This document shows positions 63,748 through 64,000 of a stretch of DNA of 64,000 nt, piece after piece. Source of the DNA: Longimicrobiales bacterium (GTDB taxonomy: Bacteria > Gemmatimonadota > Gemmatimonadetes > Longimicrobiales > Gaopeijiaceae); assembly GCA_958296005.1 (NCBI GenBank), contig CATQHQ010000002.1, positions 186,001 through 250,000 of the forward strand, written 5' to 3'. Position 1 is the first letter of the stretch. Each line of letters opens with the position of its first letter. Below the pieces are notes generated by a model. It was given only the letters and a program-made list of their open reading frames with translations, was not told the origin of the DNA and ran no database searches. A program made the translations under genes and the position numbers.

Positions 63748-64000
63748 CCTCGTCTTCGTCCACGTACTTGCCGATCTCTCGTCGGAACTGGTCCATGTCC
63801 ACGTAGGGCCGGTACTCCTCGAACTCGTGGGCCATTCGTTCGCTCAGCCCCGGGATGAGCATGATCTCGTCGCGGGTGGCGTCGTTCAGGTCCAGGGGCA
63901 CCCACACCGTCTCGTAAGCTTGGCGGGCGGCGTCGTCGCCCACGGTGGCAGCCAAGGCGGAGTGGAGTTCCGACGGACGCGAGAAGGGCCGCCCAGCGAC
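63713..64000 (-). CDS. Helix-hairpin-helix-containing protein (5' partial)
   Basis: The frame is open to the window edge, so the N-terminus is missing; 95 residues are visible. The fragment contains VPLDLNDATRDEIMLIPGLSERMAHEFEEYR, a ComEA-like helix-hairpin-helix (LNxAxxxEIxxIPGIG pattern), and a second weaker repeat VDMDQFRREIGKYVDEDEVARLERYVAIK. Upstream residues include a VGDDAARQAYETVW helix. Such domains bind DNA non-specifically or serve as structural pairs. It overlaps the start of the PepSY gene by 35 nt, suggesting the two are translated together. Confidence 0.75.
   Translation of the reverse strand, partial: VAGRPFSRPSELHSALAATVGDDAARQAYETVWVPLDLNDATRDEIMLIPGLSERMAHEFEEYRPYVDMDQFRREIGKYVDEDEVARLERYVAIK

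Overview
The window is very GC-rich and dense, with short or overlapping gene junctions and many GTG/TTG starts. Gene content points to a Gram-negative bacterium of the Gemmatimonadota: a DUF5916/CBM9-type outer-membrane barrel, a PorV/PorQ-like protein, a Tat-exported amidase, an S9 peptidase, and a mutS2-dnaG-zinc ribbon-recJ-rsmD-coaD cluster. A marine or sponge-associated lineage such as Palauibacterales would fit, but that is an impression from gene content and not a computed placement. No rRNA, tRNA or CRISPR array was seen.

Region 1 (1-29310) is the 3' portion of one giant surface-protein gene. At least 9,769 residues are in the window and the 5' end lies outside it. The gene has about 68 Ig-like beta-sandwich units of ~126 aa. 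From ~4.45 to ~24.6 kb these form ~26 almost identical two-unit super-repeats of ~760 bp. After them come five cadherin-like repeats, a dystroglycan-type domain and an autotransporter-like beta-barrel. Twelve runs of 8-10 G lie inside the repeats. Immediately downstream, convergently, is an Rpn-family (recombination-promoting) nuclease.

Region 2 (30.8-41.4 kb) is housekeeping and envelope genes. It has a class I aminotransferase coupled to an O-methyltransferase (minus strand). A plus-strand run holds a DsbA-like protein, a small conserved protein and a DEAD-box-like protein whose ATPase motifs are destroyed while its DbpA RNA-binding domain is intact. Next are a DUF5916 barrel coupled to a 67-aa membrane peptide, a zinc-ribbon/PorV-like fusion and a large alpha/beta hydrolase.

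Region 3 (41.6-49.7 kb) has an APC permease fused to PTS-EIIA and RCK_C regulatory domains, a DUF72 protein, and a scar left by partial tandem duplication of a Tat-lipoprotein amidase. In that scar the middle of the truncated copy is replaced by a small glycine-rich membrane-protein gene. The intact amidase, a ribbon-helix-helix-like small protein, a four-helix membrane protein and a coupled S9 peptidase follow.

Region 4 (50.3-62.5 kb) is a probable long operon: yqeY, mutS2 (no Smr domain), dnaG (zinc ligands lost), a zf-RING_7 coiled-coil protein, recJ, rsmD, coaD, a compact Pta-like enzyme, a STAS/RsbW/RsbU partner-switching module, and ksgA. Most junctions overlap by 1-10 nt, so replication/repair, rRNA modification, CoA synthesis and a regulatory switch are probably translated together. 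The window closes with a PepSY-family membrane protein, whose frame runs 302 nt antisense into ksgA, and a helix-hairpin-helix protein cut by the window edge.
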